DNA of 64,000 nucleotides from Cloeon dipterum. Lineage: Eukaryota; Arthropoda; Insecta; Ephemeroptera; Baetidae. Under the pieces are notes generated by a model. That model searched no databases and was not told the DNA's origin. It saw nothing but the letters and a program-made list of their open reading frames with translations. Shown here one piece after another: positions 62,842 through 64,000 of this stretch (the first letter of the stretch is position 1; every line of letters begins with the position of its first letter). The translations under genes were made by a program, and so were the position numbers. The DNA lies in NCBI RefSeq assembly GCF_949628265.1, contig NC_088788.1:26212335-26276334 (forward strand), written 5' to 3'.

Positions 62842-63689
62842 TCATAAATTAAAGATTTTAAAATTTTGACCATTTTGCACATCACGTCTGGATGAATGGC
62901 TACCACAATTACTTCAAGAACCGGTTTCAGGATTATAATTCGGCAATTTTGGCTGTATATTTGAGCTGTACAGGGATGAAAACCTATAAAAAGACACTTA
63001 AGTTCGATGAAATTGGAAATTTTCGTAATTTTTTATCTCAGGGTCACGTCAGGGACAGACCCTGAAGGTCGATTTCGACCTTCATTGGTCTACCCTAGGC
63101 CCTCTTGGTGTTTCTAAGCAAGTGAAATGCGAAAAAAATCAACTCGAAGAACGAGAGGCGAACTCGCCGCTCTGAGTGCATGCGCGGTCAAGCGGCCTCG
63201 AGCAGGTTTTCAAACTTCAAATTCAAATTGCAGCAAAAGTATCGCGATTGCACCTATGAAACTTGGTGTACTTGTGCAGAATTTCACGGGCTACATTTCA
63301 GCCCTGAACCCCAAAAAAATCGTAGGGGGCTATCATCCCTTAATTTTGAATTTTCAAAAAAAGGTCGCAAAAGGTGACCTTGACCTTCGACCTGCGAATT
63401 TTTTGCAAATGCAAAAGTTGTTCAGGATTAAAAACTAGGTTAGGCAGTGAAAATTTCAAGGTGATACCTCAACGCAGTCAAGAGTTGCAGTTTAGAATTC
63501 ATTAACTGAATTCGTTTTTCGGGTATTTTTGAGATACCGAAAAAATAGGGAACGCCCCCATTCCCGAGCTTCAAATTTGGAATTTCACCTTCTATTAACA
63601 AGTACTTTAAGCAAATATGACTGCCACCTAAAAATTTCAACGCTGAAAAATCGCGTCCAATCGACCTCCAATCTCGCAAATAACTGCTC
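62842..63689 (-). repeat. Long inverted repeat, right arm (848 bp)
   Basis: Mirror copy of the left arm, ending ...AACTGCTC at 63689. It carries the same nuclear-receptor-like site (TGACCTTGA, 63375-63383) and the same palindrome (63063-63084). The flanks directly outside the arms are AAAG on both sides (61706-61709 and 63690-63693), a possible 4-base target-site duplication, though so short and A-rich that chance cannot be excluded. Confidence 0.95.
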
Positions 63690-64000
63690 AAAGAGAATCA
63701 AAATTTTCAAGGAAAGTCATTTGAATTTAATTTAAAGCCCTATAGTTAACAAGAAAAAAACGAATATTTCCAATCACTGAAAATGCGAATTAATCGCAAA
63801 AAATTCCTACGTAATTTTGTTTCAATACACCTAAACCGCGTACAACGTACAAAACGTTCATATTTCTTGTTGTAAAATCGTTTAGCAATGTCCAAACAAT
63901 AATTAACAATCCAAAGCCACTAAAAACAAACTAATTTAAGCTATTATTTGCTGATAGTATCTAATTATACTAGTTTAAATATTGTATTTTACAATTCACT
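63690..64000. other. AT-rich right edge of the window
   Basis: About 310 bases of AT-rich DNA beyond the inverted repeat. I see no gene, repeat or motif. Confidence 0.6.

Noticed and set aside
61961-63438. Identical 103-codon open frames in both arms of the inverted repeat (61961-62272 minus, 63127-63438 plus)
   Set aside because: They are identical because the arms are copies. Composition and lack of any domain, start context or splice partner argue against a real protein.

Overview
This 64 kb window is nuclear DNA from an arthropod, very probably an insect. It is AT-rich, its genes are split by many introns (often 50-120 bp), and it carries animal genes including charlatan (chn), a zinc-finger gene I know from insects. 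There are no prokaryotic features. I cannot name the species. All gene models below were built by hand from splice sites, reading-frame continuity and remembered family sequences; no alignment was run.

Layout from left to right. (1) 1-13.1 kb, minus strand: two tandem SLC5 sodium-coupled solute transporter paralogues. Copy A is cut by the left edge or has lost its last exon. Copy B is complete with 13 exons, and the first 11 exons match copy A in length base for base. (2) 14.4-19.6 kb, minus: BMS1, the ribosome-assembly GTPase. (3) 20.2-21.2 kb, plus: TMEM41A, head-to-head with BMS1. (4) 21.4-23.6 kb, minus: UBA5, the E1 enzyme for UFM1. (5) 24.3-28.9 kb, minus: a retinoblastoma-family pocket protein of the RBL1/p107/Rbf type. 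(6) 29.7-31.0 kb, plus: mitochondrial ribosome-binding factor RBFA, head-to-head with the pocket protein and tail-to-tail with the next gene. (7) 31.0-44.3 kb, minus: a VAT1-like quinone oxidoreductase with a 7.5 kb first intron and charged low-complexity tails. (8) 47.6-53.6 kb, minus: charlatan, a seven-finger C2H2 protein. (9) 53.6-61.7 kb: gene-free, with GC-rich islands and a long (GA)n run, probably the upstream regulatory region of chn. (10) 61.7-63.7 kb: a long, nearly perfect inverted repeat with 847 bp arms around a 285 bp spacer, a foldback-type mobile element or a recent inverted duplication.

The middle block (BMS1, TMEM41A, UBA5, pocket protein, RBFA) is a dense housekeeping cluster with two head-to-head promoter regions (BMS1/TMEM41A and pocket protein/RBFA) and two tail-to-tail junctions. 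The flanks hold looser genes: transporters on the left, VAT1 and chn with long introns on the right. The observations most worth checking are the foldback element with nuclear-receptor-like sites, E2F-like sites in front of the pocket-protein gene, three GC-AG introns with an identical GCAAGT donor, a promoter module shared by the two transporters, and a spliced alternative C-terminus in VAT1.
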